A stretch of 64,000 bases of DNA from Flavobacteriaceae bacterium Ga0077528 (GCA_001464475.1 LNDX01000011.1:41445-105444); one strand, 5' to 3'; positions 28,178-38,309 are shown, numbered from the stretch's first letter. Program-made: numbers and translations. Notes: generated by a model from the letters alone, not told the origin.

Positions 28178-28344
28178 GAATTAAATCAAAGTAAAGAATT
28201 CTCTTATTGTTATGATTTTGACTAAAACAAACCAAATAATTTTATAAAAGATAAAAAAAATAGGTGAAAATTATCACTTTAACAATTCGTCTTTTAATGC
28301 CAAAAAATTAAATATTGTTCAATGCTATTTATAATTTCAAATAG

Positions 28345-28352
28345 TAATTTTG
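28345..28352 (+). promoter_or_regulatory. -7 box of the HMG-CoA synthase promoter
   Basis: A perfect TAATTTTG 16 bases before the ATG matches TAnnTTTG and implies a very short leader. No TTG at the ideal distance; the nearest is 27 nt upstream. Confidence 0.5.
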
Positions 28353-28368
28353 TCTAAAATTTACTATT

Positions 28369-29691
28369 ATGAAAGTCGGAATTGACAGCATTACATTTGA
28401 CCTACCAAAAATACATTTACCTATAAAAGTTCTTGCAGAAAACAGAAACATTGAACCCGAAAAACTTTTAAAAGGTTTAGGTTTACATAAAATGAGTTTT
28501 CCAGATGTACACCAAGATGTCGTAACTTTTGCTGCCAATGCTGTTTACAAACTTATCCAACAAGAAAACCTAAACTCAAAAGATATTGCTCGAATTTATG
28601 TTGGAACAGAAAGCGCTGTCGATTCTTCAAAACCTATAGCAACTTATATAACTTCATTATTAGAACAACAATTGGGCGAAGGAAGTTTCAATTATTGTGA
28701 TACTTTAGACATGACTTTCGCTTGTATTGGAACTGTAGATGCTCTTCAAATAACTCTAGACTTCATTAGATTGAATCCAACCAAAAAGGCCATAGTTGTA
28801 GCCACAGACAATGCCAAATACGATTTGAATTCTACTGGTGAATACACTCAAGGTGCTGGAGCAATTGCTATGTTAGTTACTGCTAATCCAAGAGTTTTAG
28901 CATTCTCTCAAGAAGTTAGCGTTTCCGCACAAGGTGTTTTCGATTTTTTCAAACCAAGACGCTACTTTTCTAAAGAAGAAGTTCTAAATACAAATGACAA
29001 TCCTGAATGGTTTGGAATTCTTGAAAATGAAATTGCTTTCTACAAAGAACAACCTGTTTTTGACGGACAATATTCTAATCAATGCTACATCAACAGAACT
29101 TCTGATGCATATTTCAAATACAAAGAAATCACCAACCAAAATGGTAAGTTGTATGAAAGTTGGGAAAACATTTTGATGCACCTTCCCTATTGTTTTCAAG
29201 CTCGAAGAACATTTGTAGAAATTTTTGCCAAAGAAAATAATCTAACAGAAGATATAAAAACCATTTCCAAATCTCCTGAATATATTGAGTTTGTAACTAA
29301 AACAATTTTCCCATCAGAAATCGCTTCTGGTCAAGTGGGAAATATGTACACTGGTTCAATTTTCCTTGGAATGCTATCTACATTATGCTATCATTTGCAA
29401 CAAAACACAAATCTTACAAACAAAAAATTTGGATTCATTGCCTACGGAAGTGGTTCAAAATCAAAAGTTTTCGAAGCCGAAGTTCAAGAGAATTGGCAAT
29501 CAGTAATTGAAAAAACTCAATTATTTGAAACCCTAAACAATTCCACAGAAATAGATTTTGGAACTTATATTTCACTACACAAAAAAGAAAGAAAACACTC
29601 CGTTTTACAACCTAAAAATGAATTTGTTTTAGATTATATCGAAAAAGAAAATCCTGTTTTAGTTGGTGCTAGGTATTATAAATTTCAATAG
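28369..29691 (+). CDS. Hydroxymethylglutaryl-CoA synthase
   Basis: A 440-residue thiolase-fold enzyme. The nucleophilic cysteine is Cys119 in DMTFACIGTVDAL. The general-base region is VGTESAVDSSKP, the catalytic His is in MHLPYCFQARR, and YGSGSKSKVFE lies near the end. It condenses acetyl-CoA with acetoacetyl-CoA to HMG-CoA, the committing step of the mevalonate pathway, and so supplies isoprenoids for menaquinone and the carotenoids needed for retinal. The stop codon lies inside a 32-bp perfect palindrome. Confidence 0.95.
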   Translation: MKVGIDSITFDLPKIHLPIKVLAENRNIEPEKLLKGLGLHKMSFPDVHQDVVTFAANAVYKLIQQENLNSKDIARIYVGTESAVDSSKPIATYITSLLEQQLGEGSFNYCDTLDMTFACIGTVDALQITLDFIRLNPTKKAIVVATDNAKYDLNSTGEYTQGAGAIAMLVTANPRVLAFSQEVSVSAQGVFDFFKPRRYFSKEEVLNTNDNPEWFGILENEIAFYKEQPVFDGQYSNQCYINRTSDAYFKYKEITNQNGKLYESWENILMHLPYCFQARRTFVEIFAKENNLTEDIKTISKSPEYIEFVTKTIFPSEIASGQVGNMYTGSIFLGMLSTLCYHLQQNTNLTNKKFGFIAYGSGSKSKVFEAEVQENWQSVIEKTQLFETLNNSTEIDFGTYISLHKKERKHSVLQPKNEFVLDYIEKENPVLVGARYYKFQ

Positions 29692-29717
29692 CCAACACCT
29701 TAAGGTGTTGGCTATTG
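29686..29717. repeat. 32-bp perfect palindrome (REP-like hairpin)
   Basis: Two 16-bp arms without a loop (CAATAGCCAACACCTT and its complement) cover the stop codon of the HMG-CoA synthase gene. A smaller hairpin GGCTTTAGCC follows at 29735-29744. It lies on the 3' side of the REP-type transposase gene and could be its end hairpin, or serve as a terminator for the synthase gene. Confidence 0.85.
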
Positions 29718-29748
29718 ATTAATTTTATGATAAAGGCTTTAGCCAAAA

Positions 29749-30198
29749 TTAATTTTCTTTAACTATTTTATATTTATCAATAATCTCATCATATTCAGAT
29801 TTAAAAGTTCTTTTCTTATGATGACTTTCTTGATTTTTAATATAGTTTCTTACACGATGTAAAATAGATTCTGAGACAGATAAAGCAAAATATTCATCTT
29901 GCCATTCGAATTTTTTTCCTGATAAATTAGGGAAAAGATGGTTGTTTTTATTAATCCAATAAGAAGATTCTCCTTTAATTAATTGCATTATTTTATCGAC
30001 ACTCTGATTTATTTTCAATGATATTAAACAATGGCAATGATCTTCATATCCATTAATAAAATCAATATGAATATCTTTTTTTATAGCATTTTCCTTAATA
30101 TGTTTCCAAACTAGTTGTCTTGACTCAATTGTATTTAAATAAGGAAATCTGTTTTTTGTACTCCATACAAAATGGATATATATTTTTAGATAAGGCAT
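29749..30198 (-). CDS. REP-associated / IS200-like Y1 transposase
   Basis: A 149-residue single-domain Y1 (HUH) transposase. It opens with YLKIYIHFVWSTKNRFPYL, has the metal-binding HUH motif as HCHCLI in YEDHCHCLISL, and a catalytic Tyr candidate in VRNYIKNQESHH. These enzymes cut single-stranded DNA at hairpins and form a 5'-phosphotyrosine bond. It lies alone, without an accessory tnpB, between palindromes on both sides, as expected of a REP-type (domesticated) transposase. The DNA upstream of its start is an unusual run of A/T tracts (30204-30249). Confidence 0.9.
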   Translation of the reverse strand: MPYLKIYIHFVWSTKNRFPYLNTIESRQLVWKHIKENAIKKDIHIDFINGYEDHCHCLISLKINQSVDKIMQLIKGESSYWINKNNHLFPNLSGKKFEWQDEYFALSVSESILHRVRNYIKNQESHHKKRTFKSEYDEIIDKYKIVKEN

Positions 30199-30249
30199 AG
30201 ATTTACTTTTTTTGGCTTTTATTTTTTTTATTTTTTTTTATTTTTTTTT

Positions 30250-30299
30250 CCTCTAGCTGAAGCTAGAGGCAATTCAGGATGATTTTTTCAAAATCATCC
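30250..30299. repeat. Pair of perfect hairpins beside the Y1 transposase
   Basis: The first hairpin is CCTCTAGCT-GA-AGCTAGAGG (30250-30269). The second is GGATGATTTT-TTC-AAAATCATCC (30277-30299) and covers the stop of comM, for which it may be the terminator. The first hairpin resembles a REP-type target of the neighbouring transposase. It differs in sequence from the palindrome on the other side. Confidence 0.8.
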
Positions 30300-31829
30300 A
30301 AGCCATCCATCTCTGTCTAAACTTCTGTATTGAATAGCTTCTGCAATATGATTGGAAACCACAATTTCTGAATTTTCTAAATCAGCTATAGTTCTAGCAA
30401 CTTTCAAGATTCTATCAAAGGCTCTTGCAGAAAGATTCAATCGCTCCATAGCAGTTTTTAGCAATTGTAAAGATGCTTCATCTAAGGCACAATATTCTCT
30501 AATTTGTTTCGAATTCATTTGTGCATTATAATGAATATTATCAAATGCCGCAAATCGTTTACTTTGAATTTCTCTTGCTGCTGTTACTCTCTTTCTAATT
30601 TCAATACTACTTTCAGATTTTCTTGTTTCTGTCAATTTATCAAACGGTACTGGAGTTACTTCTATATGAATGTCAATTCTATCTAAAAGTGGTCCTGAGA
30701 TTTTACTCATATACCGTTGCATTTCATGTGGCGAAGAACTTTGTGGTGCATCTGGATCATTAAAATAACCACTCGGACTCGGATTCATACTCGCAACCAA
30801 CATAAAAGATGATGGATAAGTAATTGTGAATTTAGCTCTCGAGATAGTCACTTCCCTATCTTCCAAAGGTTGACGCATTACTTCTAAAACTTCTCTTTTG
30901 AATTCTGGTAACTCATCAAGAAACAAAACGCCATTGTGAGATAAAGAAATTTCTCCAGGTTGAGGATAACTTCCTCCTCCAACAAGAGAAACACTTGAAG
31001 CTGTATGATGTGGCGCTCGAAAAGGTCGTTGACTCATCAATCCTGCATCTTTAATTTTTCCGGCAACAGAATGTATTTTAGTTGTTTCTAATGCTTCTTT
31101 CAACGTCATTGGTGGTAAAATACTTGGCAATCGTTTGGCAAGCATTGTTTTTCCTGAACCTGGTGGACCGATTAAAATAATGTTATGTCCACCAGCTGCG
31201 GCAATTTCCATACATCTTTTAATAGACTCTTGACCTTTAACATCTGAAAAATCAAACTCAGGAAAATCTAATTCCTTATAGAATTCTTCTCTTGTGTTTA
31301 TGATTGTTGGTTCTAAAGTTCCTTTTCCTTCAAAGAAATTGATTATTTCGGTTACATTTTCAATACCATAAACTTCTAATCCATCAACAACTGCCGCTTC
31401 TTTGGCATTTTGTTTTGGCAGAAAAAAACCTTTAAAACCTTCTTCTCTCGCCTGAATTGCAATGGACAAAGCACCTTTTATGGGCTGCAAACCTCCATCT
31501 AAAGACAATTCGCCCATAATGACATATTTATCTACATCATCAGCTTTAATCTGACCAGAAGCTACAAGAATTCCAACGGCTAATGTCAAATCATAAGCAG
31601 ATCCTTCTTTACGCAAATCGGCTGGTGCTAAATTTATGGTGATTTTTTTTACTGGTAATTGATAACCATTATTTTTGAGTGCAGCAGCAATTCGATAACT
31701 GCTTTCTTTAATGACGTTGTCGGGCAAACCTACTAGATGGTATCCAACTCCTTTATCAATATTTACTTCAACAGTGATTGTTGTGGCTTGAACGCCAAAA
31801 ACGGCGCTTCCAAAGACTTTTACTAACAT
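30294..31829 (-). CDS. comM: YifB/ComM family Mg-chelatase-like AAA ATPase
   Basis: A 511-residue protein from the ATG at 31829 ([15 protein letters not shown]), the family's usual start; the in-frame start at 31904 adds an unrelated tail. The N-terminal lon-like ChlI domain has [11 protein letters not shown] and [19 protein letters not shown]. The AAA core follows with Walker [14 protein letters not shown] and Walker [11 protein letters not shown], and a C-terminal lid ends [11 protein letters not shown]. ComM is a hexameric helicase that extends branch migration during natural transformation. Its presence hints at competence but does not prove it. Confidence 0.95.
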   Translation of the reverse strand: MLVKVFGSAVFGVQATTITVEVNIDKGVGYHLVGLPDNVIKESSYRIAAALKNNGYQLPVKKITINLAPADLRKEGSAYDLTLAVGILVASGQIKADDVDKYVIMGELSLDGGLQPIKGALSIAIQAREEGFKGFFLPKQNAKEAAVVDGLEVYGIENVTEIINFFEGKGTLEPTIINTREEFYKELDFPEFDFSDVKGQESIKRCMEIAAAGGHNIILIGPPGSGKTMLAKRLPSILPPMTLKEALETTKIHSVAGKIKDAGLMSQRPFRAPHHTASSVSLVGGGSYPQPGEISLSHNGVLFLDELPEFKREVLEVMRQPLEDREVTISRAKFTITYPSSFMLVASMNPSPSGYFNDPDAPQSSSPHEMQRYMSKISGPLLDRIDIHIEVTPVPFDKLTETRKSESSIEIRKRVTAAREIQSKRFAAFDNIHYNAQMNSKQIREYCALDEASLQLLKTAMERLNLSARAFDRILKVARTIADLENSEIVVSNHIAEAIQYRSLDRDGWLG

Positions 31830-32011
31830 GGCGTATATAATTAAGTTACAAATATCTAAAAAAAAATTATTCAACAAAAACTTTTGACTTTTTTTATTCA
31901 TCATCAGTTCTTCTAAATATATTTAAAAAGTTAAAACTCAAAAAAAAACAAACAAAAGTTTAGTAATACTAAAACGTTTTTTTACTTTTAGCGAATATAC
32001 TATTAACCACT

Positions 32012-35005
32012 ATGAAGAAAATTCTATTTCTAATTGTACTTAGTTTAATTACTAGCACAATTTCCGCACAAGATTATTTTCCAGTCAATGAAAATGTAAA
32101 AAATAAAAGCACTAATTATACTGCTTTTACCAATGCAAAGATTTACGTTACACCAACTCAAGTTATTGACAAAGGAACATTGTTAATTTTAGATGGAAAA
32201 ATTATTGCCGTGGGAACAACGGTTTCAATTCCTAAAAATTGTCTAGTCATTAACATTGAAGGAAAATCTATTTATCCCTCATTTATTGATATTTACACCA
32301 ATTTTGGAGTAGAAAAACCGAAAGCAATTAGCAGTTTCGAAGGTGGTCAATTATATGATACCAAACGAAAAGGATATTATTGGAACGAGCACATTCGTCC
32401 AGAAATAAATGCTTTTGAGTTATTTAAGTATGATGAAAAAAAAGCAGAGGATTTCTTAAAAATTGGCTTTGGTGTTGTTGGAACTCATAATCAAGATGGT
32501 ATTGCTCGAGGTACTGGAAGTCTAATAGCACTTAACAATGCTCCTAATAGTTCTAAAATTATAAGTAATTCCATTTCAAATCATTTTGGATTTACAAGAA
32601 GCTCTGGTTCGGCACAATCGTATCCAAATTCTCTAATGGGAATGTTGGCACTTCTTAGACAAATGTATTATGATTTAGACTGGTATAAAAAAGGAAATTC
32701 AGAAACTACCGATTTGTCTCTTGAAGCTTTAGCTAAAAATGAAAAATTAATACAAATATTCGCATCCGAAGATAAATTAAACAGCTTAAGAGCATCAAAA
32801 ATTGGAAACGAATTTAACATCAATTACCTACTTAAAGGTTTTGGGAACGAATTTGAACGCATCGACGAAATCAAGAAAACCAATGCCAAATTTATCATCC
32901 CAATAAATTTTCCAGAAGCTTATGATGTTTCCAATATATTTCAAGCCAATCAAATGGAATTAAATGATTTACGCTATTGGAATCAAGCTCCTACCAATCC
33001 GAAAGTATTGTCAGATAACGGAATTACTTTTGCACTAACCACTGATAAACTTAAAAAATTAGACGATTTTAGAACCAATCTGTTACGTGCAATTAAGTTA
33101 GGATTTGATAAGACTAAAGCTCTAGAATCATTAACAACTATTCCTGCACAAATGCTTGGTAAAAGCAACGAAATTGGCAGTTTAAAAGTAGGTAGCTATG
33201 CCAATTTTCTAATCACATCTGGAGAAATATTTAGTGAAGAAACCCTACTTTTTGAAAACTGGGTACAAGGAACAAAATATGTAGTAAATGATGGAACCAT
33301 AAAAGATATTCGTGGCGATTACGATTTAACCCTAGACAATGATACCTACAAAATGAAAATTGAAGGAAAAATTGCTAGTCCGAAAGTAAACATTAAAACA
33401 AAAGAAGATAAAACAGTAAGTTCTAAATTATCTTTTTCTAACAATTGGATTACACTTATTCTCAAATCAAAAGATACTATCAATCCATCAATAAATAGAT
33501 TAACTGGATATGTTGAAAATACTTCAAATCTATCTGGTAAAGCTATTTTAAATAATGGCAAAGAAGTATCGTGGAGCGCTATAAAAACAGCTCCTTTTGT
33601 AAATAAAGAGGAAATAAAAGAAGCTGAAAAACCTTTCAAAGTCTTTCCGGTAACCTACCCTAATTTACCTTTTGGAAATTCGCAAAAATTAGCATCACAA
33701 AATTTACTATTTAAAAATGCAACGGTTTGGACCAACGAAAAAGAAGGCATACTTCAAGAAACCGATGTATTAGTTAAAAATGGAAAAATTGTAACCATCG
33801 GAAAAAATATTTCGGATGCTAGTGCTAGAATAATTGATGCTAAAGGCAAACATATAACTTCAGGAATAATTGATGAACATTCCCATATCGCAATTTCAAG
33901 AGGTGTAAATGAATCTGGACACAACTCTACAGCAGAGGTTACTATAGAAGATGTGGTAAATTCTGAAGATATTAATATTTACAGAGAACTTGCTGGTGGC
34001 GTTACAACATCACAATTACTTCATGGTTCTGCCAATCCAATTGGTGGTCGTTCGGCCATTGTTAAATGGAAATGGGGATTGGCACCAGACGAAATGTTGT
34101 ATAAAAACCAACCAAAATTTATCAAATTTGCCTTAGGTGAAAATGTAAAACAATCTAATTGGGCAGACCAAAATCCGACACGTTATCCTCAAACTAGAAT
34201 GGGTGTCGAACAAGTTTTTACCGATTATTTTCAACGTGCCAAAGAATATGATGACGCTTGGAAAAGCTATCGTGCTAATTCAAAAAATACTAAAGCTCCA
34301 AGGAAAGATTTAGAATTACAAACCCTTGCAGAAATCATTAACAAAGAACGATTCATCACTTGCCACTCCTATGTGCAATCTGAAATATTAATGATGATGA
34401 ATGTGGCTGAAAAATTCAATTTCAAAATGAATACCTTCACTCATATTTTAGAAGGCTATAAAGTTGCCGATAAAATGAAAGAACATGGTGTTGGAGCCTC
34501 TACGTTCTCCGATTGGTGGGCATATAAATTTGAGGTAAATGATGCCATTCCATACAATGGTCCGATAATGCATAATGCTGGTGTGTTAGTTGCCTACAAT
34601 TCTGATGATGCTGAAATGTCTAGACGTTTAAATCAAGAAGCTGCCAAAGCTGTAAAATACGGCAATGTTTCTGAAGAAGAAGCATGGAAATTTGTAACAC
34701 TAAATCCTGCAAAATTATTACATATAGATGACAAAGTAGGAAGCATAAAAGTTGGTAAAGATGCCGATTTAGTGGTGTGGAATGAAAATCCGTTATCTAT
34801 TTACGCAAAAGCAGAAAAAACAATAATTGAAGGTGTAGTATATTTCGATATTGAAAAAGACACACTACAAAGAGACGCAATTACAAAAGAAAAAAATGAA
34901 TTGATTAGTCAATTGCTGGAAGAAAAAAATAAAGGAATGCTTACGCAAGAGCCTATAAAAAAAGAAAAGAAAGAATATCATTGTGACACTTTAGAAGAAA
35001 ACTAA
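32012..35005 (+). CDS. Exported double-domain amidohydrolase-family protein
   Basis: A 997-residue protein with signal peptide MKKILFLIVLSLITSTISA and two amidohydrolase units. The first (about 40-430) has the fold's ends (KSIYPSFIDIYTNFG, IGSLKVGSYANFL), but its metal-binding HxH reads YTN and it is probably inactive. The second (about 565-950) keeps the ligands HSH (IIDEHSHIA), CHS, THILEG and NSDD, and ends VGSIKVGKDADLVVWNENPL. It probably hydrolyses a cyclic amide or peptide in the periplasm; substrate unknown. One base separates it from a second amidohydrolase-like gene. Confidence 0.9.
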   Translation: MKKILFLIVLSLITSTISAQDYFPVNENVKNKSTNYTAFTNAKIYVTPTQVIDKGTLLILDGKIIAVGTTVSIPKNCLVINIEGKSIYPSFIDIYTNFGVEKPKAISSFEGGQLYDTKRKGYYWNEHIRPEINAFELFKYDEKKAEDFLKIGFGVVGTHNQDGIARGTGSLIALNNAPNSSKIISNSISNHFGFTRSSGSAQSYPNSLMGMLALLRQMYYDLDWYKKGNSETTDLSLEALAKNEKLIQIFASEDKLNSLRASKIGNEFNINYLLKGFGNEFERIDEIKKTNAKFIIPINFPEAYDVSNIFQANQMELNDLRYWNQAPTNPKVLSDNGITFALTTDKLKKLDDFRTNLLRAIKLGFDKTKALESLTTIPAQMLGKSNEIGSLKVGSYANFLITSGEIFSEETLLFENWVQGTKYVVNDGTIKDIRGDYDLTLDNDTYKMKIEGKIASPKVNIKTKEDKTVSSKLSFSNNWITLILKSKDTINPSINRLTGYVENTSNLSGKAILNNGKEVSWSAIKTAPFVNKEEIKEAEKPFKVFPVTYPNLPFGNSQKLASQNLLFKNATVWTNEKEGILQETDVLVKNGKIVTIGKNISDASARIIDAKGKHITSGIIDEHSHIAISRGVNESGHNSTAEVTIEDVVNSEDINIYRELAGGVTTSQLLHGSANPIGGRSAIVKWKWGLAPDEMLYKNQPKFIKFALGENVKQSNWADQNPTRYPQTRMGVEQVFTDYFQRAKEYDDAWKSYRANSKNTKAPRKDLELQTLAEIINKERFITCHSYVQSEILMMMNVAEKFNFKMNTFTHILEGYKVADKMKEHGVGASTFSDWWAYKFEVNDAIPYNGPIMHNAGVLVAYNSDDAEMSRRLNQEAAKAVKYGNVSEEEAWKFVTLNPAKLLHIDDKVGSIKVGKDADLVVWNENPLSIYAKAEKTIIEGVVYFDIEKDTLQRDAITKEKNELISQLLEEKNKGMLTQEPIKKEKKEYHCDTLEEN

Positions 35006-35006
35006 A

Positions 35007-36305
35007 ATGAAAAATTTATATATAGTTATTGTGATTTTAAGTTTAACATCAAACTTAATCGCTCAAAAAAAACCAGCTGATAAACAAAGTAAATCCGTTT
35101 TAATTATGAACGGAACAGCTCATTTAGGCAACGGAAAAGTTATTGAAAATAGCATCATTGCTTTTAAAGAGGGTAAATTGCAATTGGTCGCCGATGCAAC
35201 TCTTGTTAGAATTGATATGACAGCTTATGATTTAAAAATTGATGCTGCTGGCAAACACATTTATCCAGGATTTATTGCTCCAAATTCAACATTGGGATTG
35301 GTTGAAATTGATGCCGTAAAAGCCTCTGATGATGAAGATGAAATTGGAAACTTTAATCCAAATGTCAAAAGTTTGATGGCTTACAATTCTGAATCAAGAG
35401 TAACCGAAACAGTGGTTAGTAATGGTATTCTTATAGCACAAATCACTCCAAGAGGTGGAAGAATTTCTGGATCATCTTCTATCGTTCAATTAGACGCTTG
35501 GACTTGGAAAGATGCCGTTCTTAAAGAAAATGATGGAATTCACTTGAATTTTCCAAATACTTTTAGAACTGGTCGTGGAGCAGAAAATGGTGTTATTGAA
35601 GTTAACAAAGACTACAACAAACAAATTGAAGAAATTGTAAATTTTATAAACGCCGCGAAGAGCTATTCTAGCAGTACTCCGAAAGAAAGAAACCTTGTAC
35701 TTGAAGCAATGAAAGGATTACTTGACGGAACACAAACACTTTTTATTCATGCCAATGACGAAAAACAAATTATTGATGCAATCAATCTATTCAAAGAAAA
35801 CGGAATCAATAAACTGGTTATTGTAGGTGGATTTGAAGCTTATAAAACAACAGAGTTGTTACTAAAACACAATATTCCTGTTCTTCTAAGACGTGTACAT
35901 GATATGCCTGTAAATGACGATCAAGATTATGACCTTCCTTTCAAAATGGCTAAAATACTTACCGATAAAGGTATTCTTGTTGGACTAGAAAACAGTGGTG
36001 AAATGGAACGTATGAATACTCGTAACCTGCCTTTCCTTGCTGGGACTTGCGCTGCATACGGACTTGATAAAGAAATAGCCTTACAACTAATAACTTCTAA
36101 TACGGCCAAAATTTTAGGAATAGACTCTTTTTGTGGAACCTTAGATGAAGGCAAAGACGCAACCTTATTCATCTCAGAAGGTGATGCTTTAGATATGAGA
36201 ACCAATAAATTAAAGGAAACTTTTATCCAAGGTAGACTCATTAACTTAGAAAATCATCAAAGCAACCTTAATAAAATTTACAAATCAAAATATAATCAAA
36301 ACTAA
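35007..36305 (+). CDS. Exported amidohydrolase-like protein lacking the HxH metal site
   Basis: A 432-residue protein with signal peptide MKNLYIVIVILSLTSNLIA. It has the sheet-rich start of amidohydrolases (LIMNGTAHLGNGKVIENS, HIYPGFIAPNSTLG) and the typical C-terminus (LQLITSNTAKILGIDSFCGTLDEGKDATLFISEG). The expected HxH after the first strand is replaced by APN, and no clear His set replaces it. It is probably a non-catalytic partner of the upstream 997-residue protein, which starts one gene earlier and ends one base before this ATG. Confidence 0.85.
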   Translation: MKNLYIVIVILSLTSNLIAQKKPADKQSKSVLIMNGTAHLGNGKVIENSIIAFKEGKLQLVADATLVRIDMTAYDLKIDAAGKHIYPGFIAPNSTLGLVEIDAVKASDDEDEIGNFNPNVKSLMAYNSESRVTETVVSNGILIAQITPRGGRISGSSSIVQLDAWTWKDAVLKENDGIHLNFPNTFRTGRGAENGVIEVNKDYNKQIEEIVNFINAAKSYSSSTPKERNLVLEAMKGLLDGTQTLFIHANDEKQIIDAINLFKENGINKLVIVGGFEAYKTTELLLKHNIPVLLRRVHDMPVNDDQDYDLPFKMAKILTDKGILVGLENSGEMERMNTRNLPFLAGTCAAYGLDKEIALQLITSNTAKILGIDSFCGTLDEGKDATLFISEGDALDMRTNKLKETFIQGRLINLENHQSNLNKIYKSKYNQN

Positions 36306-36340
36306 AAAGTAAAATATTTCATTCTTTTTGTAAAATAAAG

Positions 36341-36371
36341 TTGTCTATATGTAAAATATACTTTACATTTG
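36341..36371 (+). promoter_or_regulatory. Promoter with an embedded operator-like inverted repeat
   Basis: TTG (36341-36343), 20 nt and a perfect TACATTTG (36364-36371) form a textbook Bacteroidetes promoter. Between and over it lies the inverted repeat ATGTAAA-N6-TTTACAT (36349-36355 and 36362-36368), which overlaps the -7 box. This is the place and symmetry expected for an operator bound by the XRE repressor encoded second in this operon. Confidence 0.7.
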
Positions 36372-36394
36372 TTTCAACTTTAAATCATTTACTT

Positions 36395-36874
36395 ATGAAA
36401 ACACACTTTTTATTTCCAAACTCATTTAAAAAAATTGGATGGTTGTTGTTTGTGCCATCAATAACATTAACAATACTATTTTCCTCTTTAGGAACTAATA
36501 TTGATTCCTACTTAAATGTAACAACGTTTGCTATTTATCAAGAAACAATTGGTCAAAAACCTGGCTTCTTTAGTTTGATTGAAAATAGTATCTTGGATGA
36601 ACTTCTAACATTTGGGATGATTGTTGGAGGTATATTTGTTGGCTTTTCTAAACTAAAAAACGAAGATGAATACATCTCAAAAATAAGATATGAAAGTCTT
36701 GTTTGGGCAACCTATTTAAATTATGGTTTAATCCTATTCTTTACCGCATTTATCTTTGGTATGCCCTACTTAAATGTATTATTTCATAATATGTTTACTT
36801 TGCTACTATTCTTCATTATAAGATTCCATTACAAAATTTATCAATTAAATAAAGCTACTCACGATGACGAATAA
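36395..36874 (+). CDS. Membrane protein paired with an XRE regulator
   Basis: A 159-residue protein from the ATG at 36395 ([16 protein letters not shown]); the earlier in-frame start at 36341 lies inside the promoter. It has about four hydrophobic helices and no recognised domain. It overlaps the following XRE gene by 11 bases, so the two are translationally coupled. Such membrane-protein/short-XRE pairs are common in Bacteroidetes, but the role of the membrane protein is not known. Confidence 0.75.
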   Translation: MKTHFLFPNSFKKIGWLLFVPSITLTILFSSLGTNIDSYLNVTTFAIYQETIGQKPGFFSLIENSILDELLTFGMIVGGIFVGFSKLKNEDEYISKIRYESLVWATYLNYGLILFFTAFIFGMPYLNVLFHNMFTLLLFFIIRFHYKIYQLNKATHDDE

Positions 36875-37064
36875 TTTGAAAGTCTTGCGAGCTATTAAGA
36901 ATATCTCGCAAGAAGATTTAGCCAAGCAAATTGAGGTCAGTCGTCAAACTATAAATGCTATGGAAAAAGGAAAGTATGTTCCCTCAACAGTTTTAGCTCT
37001 TAAGCTAGCACGCTTTTTTGAAAAACCTGTAGAAGACATTTTTACCTTAGAAGCAACCGATTAA
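36864..37064 (+). CDS. Short XRE-family transcriptional regulator
   Basis: A 66-residue stand-alone helix-turn-helix: [38 protein letters not shown], then [19 protein letters not shown]. It matches the YgzD/Cro-like family of about 65-70 residues and has no ligand-binding domain. It probably represses its own operon through the inverted repeat overlapping the promoter at 36341-36371. It overlaps the membrane-protein gene by 11 bases. Confidence 0.92.
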   Translation: MTNNLKVLRAIKNISQEDLAKQIEVSRQTINAMEKGKYVPSTVLALKLARFFEKPVEDIFTLEATD

Positions 37065-37084
37065 AAAAAATCCCATCTTGATTT

Positions 37085-38077
37085 TTAGTGATCTTCGTTA
37101 GTACAAAGTCCGATGATTTCATGAAATACATCGTGCAATTTTGTCAAAGAATCGGTTAGTTCTTTATCCGATTTTTTGCTTTTAACAAGTTTGTCAAGTT
37201 TTTTACTATCGGTAGCTAATTTTTGTACGGCAGCCACTACTTCTTTTTTATTGAACTCAGCAGGAATTATTGATTTTGCTAACAAATTTGCTTTCTCAAC
37301 CATTTCACCCGAACGTTTTCTTATTGGTTCTAAATTTCCTTCTTCACTTGGATGAAACGTTTGCGACATTACTTTATGAAAATCTTTTAATGCTTGCCAA
37401 TCATCAAATTTACCTCTGGTAGCTGCTTTGTAGTTGTTACTCACTTCATTCCAATTAATTACATTCCAAATAGCGGTTAAATAATCGGCACGTTTATTTT
37501 GATATTTCAAATAGTACGCATGTTCCCAAACGTCAATTCCTAAAATTGGAGTTCCTTTGCTCTCAACTACATCCATCAAAGGATTATCTTGGTTTGGAGT
37601 TGAAGAAACTACCAACTTTTTATCTTTATCTACAGACAACCAAGCCCATCCTGAACCAAATCTTGTTGCAGCTGCTGCATTAAGTTTCTCTTTTAAAGCA
37701 TCTAAACTACCTAAAGACTCATTTATAGCTTTTTCTAACTCTGGTGATGGTTTAGTATTTTTTTCTGGTGTGAGTATCGACCAAAACAATTCGTGGTTGT
37801 AATGTCCTCCTGCATTATTTCTAACTGCTGGTGTTTGTTTAGATACCGACGCAAAAATATCCTTCAAAGACATCTTTTCTACTTCGGTTCCTGCAATAGC
37901 TGCATTAAGATTTTTGACATAAGCGGCGTGATGCTTACTATAATGTATTTCCATTGTTTGCGCATCTATAAATGGCTCTAAAGCATTGTAAGCATAAGGC
38001 AATGGTTTTTGGGTAAACTGTGCTGTGGCAACAAAACCCATTAACAATAAAACAGCAACTAATCGATTATTTTTCAT
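37085..38077 (-). CDS. Exported Fe/Mn superoxide dismutase with a C-terminal extension
   Basis: A 330-residue protein. Signal peptide [20 protein letters not shown], then an Fe/Mn SOD domain (about 23-228) with the four metal ligands His45 (EIHYSKHH), His95 (HYNHELFW), Asp182 and His186 (DVWEHAYY). SODs are normally about 200 residues. An extra helical, Lys-rich domain (about 233-330) follows the linker and contains [15 protein letters not shown] and a terminal [12 protein letters not shown]. It disproportionates superoxide outside the cytosol; the extension's role is unknown. Confidence 0.92.
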   Translation of the reverse strand: MKNNRLVAVLLLMGFVATAQFTQKPLPYAYNALEPFIDAQTMEIHYSKHHAAYVKNLNAAIAGTEVEKMSLKDIFASVSKQTPAVRNNAGGHYNHELFWSILTPEKNTKPSPELEKAINESLGSLDALKEKLNAAAATRFGSGWAWLSVDKDKKLVVSSTPNQDNPLMDVVESKGTPILGIDVWEHAYYLKYQNKRADYLTAIWNVINWNEVSNNYKAATRGKFDDWQALKDFHKVMSQTFHPSEEGNLEPIRKRSGEMVEKANLLAKSIIPAEFNKKEVVAAVQKLATDSKKLDKLVKSKKSDKELTDSLTKLHDVFHEIIGLCTNEDH

Positions 38078-38257
38078 ATGTTTAAAATATTAAAAAACGT
38101 TACTAAAATTCATGTAATGTAAATCAGATAAAATCTTTATTAACAAATAAATTCCCTTGAAGTACATCAATCAAAGGTACGTAAATTCAATAAAATATTC
38201 ATCAAAATTCGGCTTTTAAGCATTAATTAACACAAAAATGTTATCGTAACATTAGGT

Positions 38258-38265
38258 TACTTTTG
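38258..38265 (+). promoter_or_regulatory. -7 box of the TPR-protein gene
   Basis: A perfect TACTTTTG lies 44 bases before the ATG at 38310. Overlapping it is a small inverted repeat GTAAC-N5-GTTAC (38246-38260). No TTG is seen at the -33 distance. The remaining intergenic DNA (38078-38245) is AT-rich without visible structure. Confidence 0.45.
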
Positions 38266-38309
38266 TGAATAGCTTTTTTTAAGTATTTTTGATAAAAATA
38301 AAAGTTTTA

